Below, piece by piece: positions 1 to 8,954 of a stretch of 64,000 bases of DNA. Source of the stretch: Sulfurospirillum diekertiae (GTDB lineage Bacteria > Campylobacterota > Campylobacteria > Campylobacterales > Sulfurospirillaceae); contig NZ_CP023275.1 of assembly GCF_002309535.1 (NCBI RefSeq), forward strand, positions 248,001 through 312,000, read 5' to 3'. Position numbers and translations under genes: made by a program. The notes under the pieces are model-generated. The model was not told where the DNA came from. It saw only the letters and a list, made by a program, of their open reading frames with translations, and searched no databases. Every line of letters starts with the position of its first letter. The stretch's first letter is position 1.

Positions 1-1
1 C

Positions 2-145
2 AAAGATAAAATTTCACCTAAACCTATGGATGAGCAAGAAGCCAAAAAATGGGAACGAGCACTGATGCAAAAAGAGCCTGTAACCAAACCAGTCATACTG
101 TATAAAAGCAATAAAATGGAGAACAATAATGCGATTGCGTGGTAG
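2..145 (+). CDS. 3' end of the gene upstream of batD (cut by window edge)
   Basis: Only the last 47 codons are present. The frame beginning at base 2 is open to a TAG at 143-145 and ends in Asn-Asn-Ala-Ile-Ala-Trp. The fragment contains a Trp-Glu-Arg-Ala-Leu stretch and is rich in Lys and Glu. The next gene starts inside it (17-base overlap), which implies an operon. In Bat (Bacteroides aerotolerance-type) operons the gene before batD usually encodes a von Willebrand A/TPR protein (BatB/BatC), so this is probably its C-terminus. That assignment rests on context; no domain is visible in the fragment. Confidence 0.55.
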   Translation, partial: KDKISPKPMDEQEAKKWERALMQKEPVTKPVILYKSNKMENNNAIAW

Positions 146-1550
146 TTTAGGGCTGTTTTTTATCTTAACACTTGAGCTTTTTGGAGCACATGCTTTTTTA
201 CTGCAACCTTCTATTGAACAAGGAGAAAGTGTCACATTGGTGTTAAGCGCTAAGGGGGAGAGTATTAAATTTCCTACGATAGATCAGATTGATGGTTTTA
301 CAGTCGTTTCGCATCAAAATCGCCAAAGTATTGAACTGAATAATGGAGTTGTTACGAAACAGCTTGATCACTACGTGACATTTTATCCAGATCGCAATGT
401 TACAATTCCTGCATATGAGGTTATCGTAGATGGCAAAAAAGAGTTGACAGAGTCACTTCACTTACCGTTCGTACAAAAAGTTGTCACAAGCGCGCACAAA
501 GAACCTTTTTCTTTCGAAATGAAAGTTTCCAATACAACACCTATGCGTCATGAAGGGGTGAAACTCTCTTTTATTTTCAAACGTAACAAAAATGAGAATT
601 TAGTGGATATGCGCTTTTTAAAGCCGACATTGGAAGGATTTTGGGTCAAAGAGGTGGGTAAAGATAATCCACACGTTGAAGGTGATGATGTCGTGCATAC
701 CGTTCAATATATGATTTATCCGCAAAAGAGTGGAGAGCAACACATTGTCCCAGCAAAAATTGAGATTGCAAGGCAGGTTGCTTCACGTGAGATGTTTATC
801 AATCAAATTCAGTGGAAGAGCATTAGCTCAAACGATCTTACATTACATGTAAAGCCTCTGGAAGGTGCGGATCTTTTGGGCGAATTCGCGATGGAGATGC
901 AAATTGATAAAGAAGAAATTACCTCCAATGAAGCGCTAAATGTGATTGTAAAGATTACAGGAGAGGGCAATTTTGATGATATTGAACCTTTTACACTCAA
1001 TCTTCCCAATGCAACGGTTTTTAGCGATACCCCAAAGGTAACAACATGGATGGAAGGCGAAAAACTCAAAGGTGAATTTGTTCAAAAATTTGCCATTAAT
1101 GCGCAGAAATCTTTTGAAATTGCACCATTACAATTACGTTTTTATCATCTTTCAAGAAAGCATATTGAAAGTGTTGCTACAGATGCTAAAATTATTAAAG
1201 TTCTTGGAGAAACAGTTTCTTCTCCATCAGAAAAAGGTGTTGCTGAAGAAGAAAAAATTTATACGGAGATGCCTATAAAATGGCAATTTGATCTACGTAG
1301 CTTTGCTTTTGGTCTAGGAGGCGCTACATTAGTGGTTCTATTGGTAGGAGTTTTATATCGGTTTAAAAAAATTAAAATTATCCCTCGCAGAATGCAGCAA
1401 AGAGATGTATTGCAAAAATTATTGAAATATCAAAGTCAAAATGAGGCAGTCGATTGTTGGATAGAAAAACTGGAAGCCAATCTTTACAGGGGTGGGAAAC
1501 ACCCCATTAATCGTAAAGCTATTGATACGTTATTAGAGGATCTTGTGTAG
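129..1550 (+). CDS. batD: BatD-like membrane protein
   Basis: This 473-residue protein has an N-terminal signal peptide (about residues 1-22, ending His-Ala), a long beta-rich periplasmic region, one transmembrane helix near residues 392-412, and a basic cytoplasmic tail. The layout and the opening segment (after cleavage, Leu-Gln-Pro-Ser then repeated beta strands) match the BatD family, associated with oxygen tolerance and envelope stress in Bat operons with MoxR ATPases. The ATG at 129 follows GGAGA at 118-122. The gene overlaps the preceding partial gene and runs 18 bases into the 3' end of convergent tyrA. A TTACATGTAA palindrome lies in frame at 843 (Leu-His-Val-Lys). The molecular function of BatD is not established. 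Confidence 0.8.
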   Translation: MRLRGSLGLFFILTLELFGAHAFLLQPSIEQGESVTLVLSAKGESIKFPTIDQIDGFTVVSHQNRQSIELNNGVVTKQLDHYVTFYPDRNVTIPAYEVIVDGKKELTESLHLPFVQKVVTSAHKEPFSFEMKVSNTTPMRHEGVKLSFIFKRNKNENLVDMRFLKPTLEGFWVKEVGKDNPHVEGDDVVHTVQYMIYPQKSGEQHIVPAKIEIARQVASREMFINQIQWKSISSNDLTLHVKPLEGADLLGEFAMEMQIDKEEITSNEALNVIVKITGEGNFDDIEPFTLNLPNATVFSDTPKVTTWMEGEKLKGEFVQKFAINAQKSFEIAPLQLRFYHLSRKHIESVATDAKIIKVLGETVSSPSEKGVAEEEKIYTEMPIKWQFDLRSFAFGLGGATLVVLLVGVLYRFKKIKIIPRRMQQRDVLQKLLKYQSQNEAVDCWIEKLEANLYRGGKHPINRKAIDTLLEDLV

Positions 1551-2360
1551 GGTCGTGGCTTTACTCATCCACGCCTCAAGCCCTCTCCAGTCCTCTTCTT
1601 CAATCATTTTTTTTGACTTTTCGAGCTCTTGTTCAAAGACCTCAATAGAACTTAAAAGGTTGGTTTTGTTTTGTCTAAAAATATCAGACCACATTTGAGG
1701 CGAGCTTTTTGCCACACGACTCATATCTCTAAAACCACCAGCGGCGAGGGCTAAAATACTCTTAGGATCTTCTTGTCCCATAACACTATTTGCCAACGCA
1801 TAACTAATAACATGGGGAAGATGCGATATAAACGAAGCATGCGCATCATGTGAAATAGGATCCATAAAGACAATTTTCATGCCAATATGTGAGAACATCT
1901 GAATGGCTCGGTTTTTATGCAGGTCATTGCTGTTATCCGTGTCGCATAAAACAACGACTTTATCATGATAGAGATTTTGAATAGCAGCGCTTGGACCAAA
2001 CTTCTCCGTTCCTGTCATGGGGTGTGCAGCAATAAAATTAGAGCGAATAGACTCAGGAACAGAAGCTACAATTTCCGCCTTGGTGCTTCCTAAATCAATA
2101 ATCGTTGTTGTATCCTGCACATCTTTCAAGTCTTGAAGTGCTTTGATAATCCCTCCAACAGGAATAGCAAGAAAAATAACATCACAGGTTTTAATTTCTG
2201 CAAAAGAGACAATATCGTGAACGAGTCCTAGTTTTAATGCCTCTTCACAGTGACTCAAGTTATGGTCAAATCCGACAATTTTAGAGACCAGTTTTGTATT
2301 TTGAAGTGCTAATCCTAAAGAGCCTCCCATTAACCCTAATCCAACAATTCCAACAACCAT
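1533..2360 (-). CDS. tyrA: Prephenate dehydrogenase
   Basis: The protein (275 residues) oxidatively decarboxylates prephenate to 4-hydroxyphenylpyruvate with NAD(P) in tyrosine synthesis. The N-terminus has a Rossmann nucleotide-binding motif Gly-Leu-Gly-Leu-Met-Gly-Gly-Ser at residues 7-14. A conserved His-Pro-Met-Thr-Gly-Thr-Glu segment follows near residues 112-118, typical of TyrA active sites. There is no fused chorismate mutase or ACT domain, so it is the short monofunctional form usual in Campylobacterota. It is divergent from bamA, and the bamA-tyrA pairing is one I recall from Campylobacter jejuni. Its 3' end overlaps batD by 18 bases tail to tail. Confidence 0.93.
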   Translation of the reverse strand: MVVGIVGLGLMGGSLGLALQNTKLVSKIVGFDHNLSHCEEALKLGLVHDIVSFAEIKTCDVIFLAIPVGGIIKALQDLKDVQDTTTIIDLGSTKAEIVASVPESIRSNFIAAHPMTGTEKFGPSAAIQNLYHDKVVVLCDTDNSNDLHKNRAIQMFSHIGMKIVFMDPISHDAHASFISHLPHVISYALANSVMGQEDPKSILALAAGGFRDMSRVAKSSPQMWSDIFRQNKTNLLSSIEVFEQELEKSKKMIEEEDWRGLEAWMSKATTLHKIL

Positions 2361-2489
2361 TTTTAATCCTTATTTTAGACATCTTGATGTATCAAAGAAT
2401 AGCCTTATTATGGGTTTAATAGGCACTTAATTCTAGAGATGGTATTATATTCAAAATATCTAAAAAAATAAATTTTAGGGCTAATCAGT

Positions 2490-4727
2490 ATGAAAAAAAT
2501 AACTGCGTTGTCTCTTGTCGTTGCGACTTCATTGTTCGCAGCTCCGTTAAAAAGCCTCCAATTTGATGGTTTGATCCACCTCTCTCCTGAGATGGCTTCA
2601 GAAATGATCGACATGAGAGCAGGTGATTCTGTCGACATGGAAAAGATCGATAAAGCGGTTAAAACGCTTTATAAACAAAATTATTTCGAAGATGTTTGGA
2701 TTGAAGAGGTAGGCGAAGGCGCTCTTGTTGTTCACGTCAAAGAAAAACCTGTCATTGCAAAAATTGATCTTGTAGGCATTAGTGATAGTGATAAAGATGA
2801 AATAAATAAACTTATTGGTATCAAAAAAGGTGAAGTATATGATGTTGAGCGTGCAGAAGCTTCAAAACTAAAAATTATCAAATTTTACGAAGATAAAGGC
2901 TATTTTGATACTGTTGTTGAGTCTAAAACAACGCCACTTACTGAAAAACTTTCGATTTCCCTTGACTTTGTTATTAATCGTGGTGAAAATGTAGTGATTA
3001 AAAAAGTAACTTTATGCGGTTCAAAAGCTCTTAGCTATAACGATGTTGAGCCAAATATTGCCAATAAATCTGAAGAGTGGCTACCTTGGATGTGGGGCTT
3101 TAATGATGGAAAGCTTAGAACAAGTGATATAGAGCATGATTCCGCACGTATTAAAGATACCTATATGCAAAAAGGTTATCTTGACTGTGATGTAAGCCAA
3201 CCGTTCTTAAAAACATATTTGGATAGTTATACGGCTGATTTGGTTTACAATGTTAATGAGGGTGAACAGTATAAAGTGGGTACGATTGGTATTGAAATTC
3301 CGGAAGGATTTATTGATGTCCAAGCGGTCATTGCAGAGATGAATCTTCAAAATGGTAAAGTCTTTAATGTATCAAAATTACGTAAAGATATGACGTTGAT
3401 TGAAACTAAGGTAGCAGACCAAGGTTATGCCTTTGTAAAAATTGTTCCTGATGTCAAAAATGACAAAGAAAACCATATTGCTAATATTACCTATCGTGTT
3501 ATGCCTGGTGAAAAAGTTTATATCAATAACGTCAGAATTTCAGGAAATAGTAGAACAATCGATAGAGTTGTTCGACGTGAAATTTATTTAGCGAATGGTG
3601 ATATGTACAGCCGAACAGATGTCGATGATACAAAAAAAGCACTCAAACGTACAGGCTATTTTGAAGATGTAGAGATTAAAGAAGAGCGTATTAGCAAAGA
3701 TAGAATGGATATTGTTGTTAATGTTAAAGAAGCTTCCACAGGATCGATTGGTGGTGGTATTGGTTATGGTTCATCCGATGGACTTCTTTTAAGTGCAAGT
3801 GTTTCTGATGGTAATATTTTTGGATCAGGCTTAAGAGCTGGTATTGATGTAGAACGATCTGATAGTGAGCTTAACGGTGCAATTTCTTTAGCCAATCCAC
3901 GTCTATTTGATTCCGTCTATAGCCTTAGTGGAAAGATTTACGGTGCGGACAATACCTATTACTATTACGATCAAAAGAAATATGGTATCAATGTTGTTTT
4001 AGGTCGCAAAATCGCTCGTAACTGGGGAGTATCACTCGGCTACATCATAGAACAGGATAAACTTTCAAATCTTACCAATGAACTTCAACCCTACAAAAAT
4101 ATTTTATGGACAGATGAAACAACGATTAAAAGTTCTGTTGTCCCTGGTATCTCTTTTAACAATACGGATGATTATTATCTTCCACGTAGTGGTATATCAG
4201 CAAGTTCAAGTTTAGAGATTGCTGGACTTGGCGGAGATGAAAAGTTTATGAGCAGTGTCAATAAATTTGCAACCTATTATGGTTTGCAAGATCTGATTGA
4301 TTATGACCTTATTTTACGTTATAAAGCGCAGTTTAAATACCTTGCTATTAACTCAGCGGATGAAAAATACTCTTATGGTGAAAAATACTATATGGGTGGT
4401 ATCCGAACAGTTCGTGGATACGAGTCAAATTCACTTTCGCCAAAACTGAGTGGTACAGATATCTTAATTGGTGGTAATACGATGTTAGTTAATACCGTAG
4501 AAGCCAGCTTCCCTTTGGTTGAGAGACTAAAGATGCGTGGAGCAATTTTCTTTGACTATGGTATGATTGGTGAAGATAATCTCGATATCAAGCGCGGTGG
4601 TACGGGTGTAGCCTTAGAGTGGATTTCACCACTAGGTCCTATTGGATTGGTATTCTCCCAACCCGTTATGGATGAGACAGGTGATAAAAAAGCTTCCTTT
4701 GAATTTACAATCGGACAAAAATTTTAA
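2490..4727 (+). CDS. bamA: Outer-membrane protein assembly factor BamA
   Basis: This 745-residue Omp85 protein inserts beta-barrel proteins into the outer membrane. It has a signal peptide (residues 1-17, cleavage after Ser-Leu-Phe-Ala), a series of POTRA domains to about residue 410, and a C-terminal surface-antigen barrel ending in Phe, as expected of an outer-membrane barrel. The conserved Val-Arg-Gly-Tyr of the L6 loop is at residues 641-644. The length is close to the usual 740-810. It is monocistronic, followed 11 bases later by a perfect stem-loop shared with convergent ppx/gppA. It contains no copy of the TTACATGTAA palindrome despite its length. Confidence 0.96.
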   Translation: MKKITALSLVVATSLFAAPLKSLQFDGLIHLSPEMASEMIDMRAGDSVDMEKIDKAVKTLYKQNYFEDVWIEEVGEGALVVHVKEKPVIAKIDLVGISDSDKDEINKLIGIKKGEVYDVERAEASKLKIIKFYEDKGYFDTVVESKTTPLTEKLSISLDFVINRGENVVIKKVTLCGSKALSYNDVEPNIANKSEEWLPWMWGFNDGKLRTSDIEHDSARIKDTYMQKGYLDCDVSQPFLKTYLDSYTADLVYNVNEGEQYKVGTIGIEIPEGFIDVQAVIAEMNLQNGKVFNVSKLRKDMTLIETKVADQGYAFVKIVPDVKNDKENHIANITYRVMPGEKVYINNVRISGNSRTIDRVVRREIYLANGDMYSRTDVDDTKKALKRTGYFEDVEIKEERISKDRMDIVVNVKEASTGSIGGGIGYGSSDGLLLSASVSDGNIFGSGLRAGIDVERSDSELNGAISLANPRLFDSVYSLSGKIYGADNTYYYYDQKKYGINVVLGRKIARNWGVSLGYIIEQDKLSNLTNELQPYKNILWTDETTIKSSVVPGISFNNTDDYYLPRSGISASSSLEIAGLGGDEKFMSSVNKFATYYGLQDLIDYDLILRYKAQFKYLAINSADEKYSYGEKYYMGGIRTVRGYESNSLSPKLSGTDILIGGNTMLVNTVEASFPLVERLKMRGAIFFDYGMIGEDNLDIKRGGTGVALEWISPLGPIGLVFSQPVMDETGDKKASFEFTIGQKF

Positions 4728-4738
4728 TCTAATAATAT

Positions 4739-4762
4739 AACGGGAGTTCAAAAACTCCCGTT
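4739..4762. terminator. Bidirectional stem-loop between bamA and ppx/gppA
   Basis: A perfect 10-bp inverted repeat (AACGGGAGTT / AACTCCCGTT) with a four-base CAAA loop lies between the two convergent stop codons. Runs of T after the stem are weak on both sides, so it may act as a transcript-stabilising or shared terminator. Confidence 0.7.
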
Positions 4763-4792
4763 AATCTTCATAACTACTTCAAATACTTTTTT

Positions 4793-6259
4793 CTACTTAA
4801 TAATGATTGCAAAAGAGGCAGGTTTTATAAGCTGTTTGATCTGCTCATGTGCTAAGAAAAGTTTTTTTTCTGCTTGAATAGTCAGTGTATGATTTTGATA
4901 GCTAAAGACGATTTTACTACGACTCATATCGCTATTGATTGCTTTTGAAAGAGCCAGTAGAAAACTAAGCCATTGTACCGTTTGAATATCTGGTAAAAGC
5001 GCTTTATACGTATTCATATCTTCTTCACTTGGAAGCTTATTAACATGGTATTTGACAAGCATTGCAATGAGTATTTTTTGTTCGTGTGAAAAGCCATAGT
5101 TGAGATTATTGAGAATAAAATAAAAACTATGCATTTGATTTTGATAGAAACCCAATTTGATACCAATATTTAAAAGTTCTGCTGCAACACTAAGTTCCCA
5201 TTTATATTTTGCAGGTATATTATGGATAGGAGATAGCGTATCAAAAAGAAGGTTTGCAACTTTTTTAATATAGAGATTCTCGTCTTCTACAATTGAAAAA
5301 CGATCCTTAAAACTTCGAAGACTGAGTTTGAAGTCAGGATTGAATTTATGCTTAGAAGAGCGTAAAAGATCACATAAATAAGCACCTTCCCTAATACCTG
5401 CACCACTTGTAATCATTTTTTGGCATCCGAGTTTTTGGAGAATGGATTGAAAAATGATACATCCTTCACGCATCGTATCGTATCGATCTTTACGCACTCC
5501 TAGAACTTTTAGTCCTAAGACATCAGAACTCACAATGGCATTAACAAAAGAGGCGTGAGTAGCTATGTCATACTCAAAGCCATGTACCGTTTTAAGAGGG
5601 TAGTTAGTGCGTTCCATAATGATTTTAGAAAGCGACCGGAGAGTCCCACCTATGCCAATCATATCATTACATGTAAAGTGTTCAGGAATTTTTTCAAGCT
5701 CTTTATAAATAAAAGAGCGAATATCTGTTAGTGGAATTTTTTTATCAAAAAAGAGTTCTTTAAGTCTAACGGTACCAATATTAAGAGAAATTGTATCAAC
5801 AATGATGCCATTTTCAATTCTGGCAAGTTCTGTTGAACCTCCACCGATATCAATTGTGACAGCATCTTTCATTTCTTTAAGGTAATTGAGCGCACCAACT
5901 GCACCATAATAAGCCTCTTTTGTCCCTTCAATAACTTTAATATTAATATTAAGCTCGTTATGTATTTGATTGATAAAGGTGCTTGCATTGGGAGCGTCTC
6001 TGAGTGCTGATGTTGCAATGCAGAGAACTTTATTGCACTTAAACCCTTTGATAATATGGCCAAACTCTTCAAGTGTTGTAAAAGCACGCTTCAGAGCAGG
6101 CTCTTGCAACACACCACCAAAATTATAGGCACCTTCACCAATACGGACACGACTTTTCGTCTCGTCAATGAGGTGGAAAGCAAAACGGCTACTTTTCTCA
6201 AAGATTGCCATTCTTGCAGAATTAGATCCTATATCAATGATGGCTGTGCGTTTTGACAT
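4793..6259 (-). CDS. Ppx/GppA family exopolyphosphatase / guanosine pentaphosphatase
   Basis: The protein (488 residues) belongs to the ASKHA-fold Ppx/GppA phosphatases acting on polyphosphate or pppGpp. The phosphate-1 loop Asp-Ile-Gly-Ser-Asn-Ser is at residues 9-14 and the phosphate-2 loop Asp-Ile-Gly-Gly-Gly-Ser-Thr-Glu is near residues 139-146. A helical, HD-like C-terminal domain fills the last ~180 residues. Its start overlaps the stop of the upstream ferredoxin gene by one base, so the two are probably co-transcribed. A TTACATGTAA palindrome at 5667 is read as Phe-Thr-Cys-Asn. Sequence alone cannot separate Ppx from GppA activity. Confidence 0.88.
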   Translation of the reverse strand: MSKRTAIIDIGSNSARMAIFEKSSRFAFHLIDETKSRVRIGEGAYNFGGVLQEPALKRAFTTLEEFGHIIKGFKCNKVLCIATSALRDAPNASTFINQIHNELNINIKVIEGTKEAYYGAVGALNYLKEMKDAVTIDIGGGSTELARIENGIIVDTISLNIGTVRLKELFFDKKIPLTDIRSFIYKELEKIPEHFTCNDMIGIGGTLRSLSKIIMERTNYPLKTVHGFEYDIATHASFVNAIVSSDVLGLKVLGVRKDRYDTMREGCIIFQSILQKLGCQKMITSGAGIREGAYLCDLLRSSKHKFNPDFKLSLRSFKDRFSIVEDENLYIKKVANLLFDTLSPIHNIPAKYKWELSVAAELLNIGIKLGFYQNQMHSFYFILNNLNYGFSHEQKILIAMLVKYHVNKLPSEEDMNTYKALLPDIQTVQWLSFLLALSKAINSDMSRSKIVFSYQNHTLTIQAEKKLFLAHEQIKQLIKPASFAIIIK

Positions 6260-6510
6260 TAATTGTCGCTGCTGAGCTGTTCGTATTTTAGCTTTAACTC
6301 TTCAACACTTTCAATATTGTCAGGATCTGCAACAATGCATTCAACTGGGCATACAGAAATACAAGCTGGTTCATCATAGTGTCCTACACATTCTGTACAA
6401 ACATCGGGATCGATGATATAAATAGGATCTGACTCCTCAATAGCACCATTTGGACACTCATCGCGACATGCGTCACAAGCGATACATTCATCTGTAATCA
6501 TTAAAGACAT
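6259..6510 (-). CDS. fdxB: YfhL-type 2[4Fe-4S] ferredoxin
   Basis: An 83-residue ferredoxin with nine cysteines: C9, C12, C15 and C19 in the first motif and C38, C41, C50, C54 and C58 in the second. The second motif has the CX2CX8CX3C spacing with the loop insertion typical of YfhL/Fdx alvin-type low-potential ferredoxins. It is a soluble electron carrier whose partner is not evident here. The gene stands between the kinase gene and ppx/gppA on the same strand. An fdx between ppx and cosR is also the arrangement I recall in Campylobacter jejuni, hence the suggested symbol. Confidence 0.88.
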   Translation of the reverse strand: MSLMITDECIACDACRDECPNGAIEESDPIYIIDPDVCTECVGHYDEPACISVCPVECIVADPDNIESVEELKLKYEQLSSDN

Positions 6511-6578
6511 GCTTATTTTCCTTCATTTAAAGTAAAATTTATTGACGAGTTTATACACTAAAAATACTTTAACGAAAT

Positions 6579-7889
6579 TTAAAGCGAGCGTTTACGAAGA
6601 GGAAGTAGTAATGTGGCAATGGTTCCTTTGGTATCTTCTCTATTTTTAAGAGTTATTTTTGCTCCTAAAGCATCAGCTGCATTTTTAGCAAGGAAAAGCC
6701 CAAGTCCTGCACCTGTCTGATTTCCATAACGTTTAAAAGGCGCAAAAAGATCTTTACTCTCATCAATACCAATGCCTTCATCAATGACACAGACAAAGAA
6801 ACCTTCTTTTGTTAGGTAGGCTTGAATCGTAATATTTCCTTCTTTAGGCGTAAACTTGATGGCATTTTGAACAAAATTTTGTAAAATATGCATAAGAAGT
6901 GTCGGCTGAATCGTAATCTTATAGCTTATGGGAACAATATCTTCAATGATATTTTTTTCTTCCATTTTGGCTAAGATAGTATAATTATTGATCTGTTCTT
7001 TTAAAAAGGCGATCAGGTCAATTTCTATAGGTTTCTCAAATTGTGCACCTTCTTGTCTTCCAATCTCTAAAATATTGCTAATCATTTTGTTCATATCATT
7101 AATTGTTTGGTTATTACTTTTGAGGGTATCAATATACTTTTCATTCTCTCTTGGCTTTAAAAGGGTTACTTCATTTTTGGTTTTCATAACAGCCAATGGG
7201 GTTTTAAGTTCATGCGCAGCACCAATGAAAAGTTCTTTCTGAGAATTGACAAAGATTTGAATTCGCTCAACCAATTTATTGATACTGACACCTAACGGTT
7301 GAAATTCACTTGGCAATTTTTGGGTATCGAACATTTGTAAAAAATTTTCATTCATGCTTGCTAATTTATTAGTTAAAGAACGTATGGGTAAAACGAGCAT
7401 ACGTGAGAGAAATAGGGCATAAAAGAGGATCAAAAAGATAGCGGTTAGGTTAATAATAAGAATATTTTTAAGAATTTTATTGAGCAAAATATCGGTATTG
7501 GAAATATCTTTAGTGATGGAAATAAAATAATGTTCGCGTTTTTCTAAAGGATAATAGATCGTCAGGAATTTTTGGTCATCTTTTTCACTGTGCTCGAAGG
7601 ACGGGACATTGCCTTGATTAACACGAATGGCTATGGTAACTTGTACATCATTAGGATTATTAATTGAACTTAATGATGGATCAAAAATATTGATACCCAT
7701 ACGCTCAATGGAGCTGGTACGAGATGTAGCAATAATTTGGGCTTGTTTGGTAAGTTCTTGTGTAATATCTTCAAAAATAGAAATTTTGATGTAGTTGTAA
7801 AGAATGACGGAGAAGATTACAATCAGTGTCGCCGAAGCGGACACCAATTGTAATATAAAACTTTCTCTTATACTTTTTTGGGAAAGCAA
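6579..7889 (-). CDS. Sensor histidine kinase paired with the CosR-type regulator
   Basis: This 436-residue membrane kinase has a transmembrane helix near residues 13-33, a periplasmic region of about 110 residues, a second helix near 140-162, a HAMP-like linker, and a dimerisation/phosphoacceptor segment Ala-His-Glu-Leu-Lys-Thr-Pro-Leu (His near residue 226). The ATPase domain has a G box Gly-Ala-Gly-Leu-Gly-Leu-Phe. Its start overlaps the end of the regulator gene by 22 bases, which implies translational coupling and a cognate pair. CosR/HsrA regulators in Campylobacter and Helicobacter are orphan regulators, so a kinase here is notable. The signal sensed cannot be read from the sequence. 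Confidence 0.9.
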   Translation of the reverse strand: MLSQKSIRESFILQLVSASATLIVIFSVILYNYIKISIFEDITQELTKQAQIIATSRTSSIERMGINIFDPSLSSINNPNDVQVTIAIRVNQGNVPSFEHSEKDDQKFLTIYYPLEKREHYFISITKDISNTDILLNKILKNILIINLTAIFLILFYALFLSRMLVLPIRSLTNKLASMNENFLQMFDTQKLPSEFQPLGVSINKLVERIQIFVNSQKELFIGAAHELKTPLAVMKTKNEVTLLKPRENEKYIDTLKSNNQTINDMNKMISNILEIGRQEGAQFEKPIEIDLIAFLKEQINNYTILAKMEEKNIIEDIVPISYKITIQPTLLMHILQNFVQNAIKFTPKEGNITIQAYLTKEGFFVCVIDEGIGIDESKDLFAPFKRYGNQTGAGLGLFLAKNAADALGAKITLKNREDTKGTIATLLLPLRKRSL

Positions 7890-8539
7890 AATCTATAACC
7901 TCTTCGTCTTACTGTCTCAATGGTTGAGATTTCTAATGGTTTGTCCATTTTTTGACGAATTTGGTTAATTGCAACTTCAATAACATTCGGTGTTACAAGC
8001 TCGGGCTCTTCCCAAATAGCATCAAGGAGTTGTTCTTTGGAAACAATTTGATCGCTGTGACGAGCAAGGTGCGTTAGCACTTCAAATGGTTTACCTTTAA
8101 GTTCAATCTCTTGACCTTTGTAGGTAATTTTTTCTTCATCAGGATCGATGGTAAGATCATCAATTTTGATCACATTGGTACCACCAAAACGAAGACGTGC
8201 TTCGATACGAGCGACTAAGATATCAAAATCAAATGGTTTACGGATATAGTCATCAGCACCTGCTTTAAGGGCTTTGATTTCGCTCTCTTTGTCATCTTTT
8301 GCAGAGATAATCACTGCAGCCGTTCGAGGAGATTTTTGTTTAATGAGGTTGATAAGATCAACACCATCACCATCTGGAAGCATCCAATCTGTTAAAACGA
8401 GGTCATAATTACGAATACCAATGTAGTATTCTGCATCTTTGTAATTTTCAGAGCTGTCGGTTTGGTACCCGAACTCTTGTAAGCCTTCAGCAATGGTCTT
8501 ATTGAGGGTTACTTCATCTTCAACGATTAAAATTCGCAT
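7868..8539 (-). CDS. cosR: CosR-type OmpR-family response regulator
   Basis: A 223-residue regulator with a receiver domain and a C-terminal winged helix. The C-terminal half (from Gly-Gly-Thr-Asn-Val-Ile-Lys to Arg-Arg-Arg-Gly-Tyr-Arg-Phe-Cys-Phe-Pro-Lys-Lys) is, from memory, nearly identical to Campylobacter CosR, an essential regulator of oxidative stress and metabolism. The position between fdx and folB supports this. Unlike the orphan CosR/HsrA proteins, whose receivers are atypical, this one has the full acidic pocket (Glu7, Asp8) and Asp51 in Thr-Asp-Trp-Met-Leu-Pro, so it should be phosphorylatable. The ATG is preceded by AAGGA at a normal spacing. A relation to CprR is the alternative. 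Confidence 0.8.
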   Translation of the reverse strand: MRILIVEDEVTLNKTIAEGLQEFGYQTDSSENYKDAEYYIGIRNYDLVLTDWMLPDGDGVDLINLIKQKSPRTAAVIISAKDDKESEIKALKAGADDYIRKPFDFDILVARIEARLRFGGTNVIKIDDLTIDPDEEKITYKGQEIELKGKPFEVLTHLARHSDQIVSKEQLLDAIWEEPELVTPNVIEVAINQIRQKMDKPLEISTIETVRRRGYRFCFPKKV

Positions 8540-8618
8540 TATAAATTCCTTAGTTGCTAAAATTTAAACGGGATTATAGCATAATTTTAGCTAGATTTAA
8601 AGTTTTTTTAATTAAATT

Positions 8619-8954
8619 TTAATTTTTGGTGTAGTCAACCGTGTGAGAAACCCCAACCATCGCATTTGACAAAATATCAGGTTTAAAGATTTTTAATTTA
8701 ATTTTAGACATTTGAGGATAGAGAATTTTGAGTTTTTGACTTAAGTCTATGAGCGCATCTTCCAGTAAAAGATAGCGCAGTTGATTCATTTCCGTCTCTA
8801 AAAAAGCAGAAACTTTGGCATAATCAATCACATTATTACCATCGTAATCATACGAAATCTTTACATGTAAAACAACTTTTTGAGACGTGTGGCGCTCTTT
8901 TTCAAGAATCCCCACGATCGTTTCAAACGTTAGATTTTCAATAATAATTTGCAT
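8619..8954 (-). CDS. folB: Dihydroneopterin aldolase-like protein
   Basis: The 111-residue protein fits the FolB family, which cleaves 7,8-dihydroneopterin to 6-hydroxymethyl-dihydropterin in folate synthesis. The opening (Ile-Ile-Ile-Glu-Asn-Leu-Thr-Phe-Glu-Thr-Ile-Val-Gly) and the length fit the tunnelling fold. Its ATG overlaps the plsY stop codon by one base, so the two are coupled. A TTACATGTAA palindrome at 8861 is read in frame as Leu-His-Val-Lys within the beta-strand that follows Gln-Lys-Val-Val. Confidence 0.82.
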   Translation of the reverse strand: MQIIIENLTFETIVGILEKERHTSQKVVLHVKISYDYDGNNVIDYAKVSAFLETEMNQLRYLLLEDALIDLSQKLKILYPQMSKIKLKIFKPDILSNAMVGVSHTVDYTKN

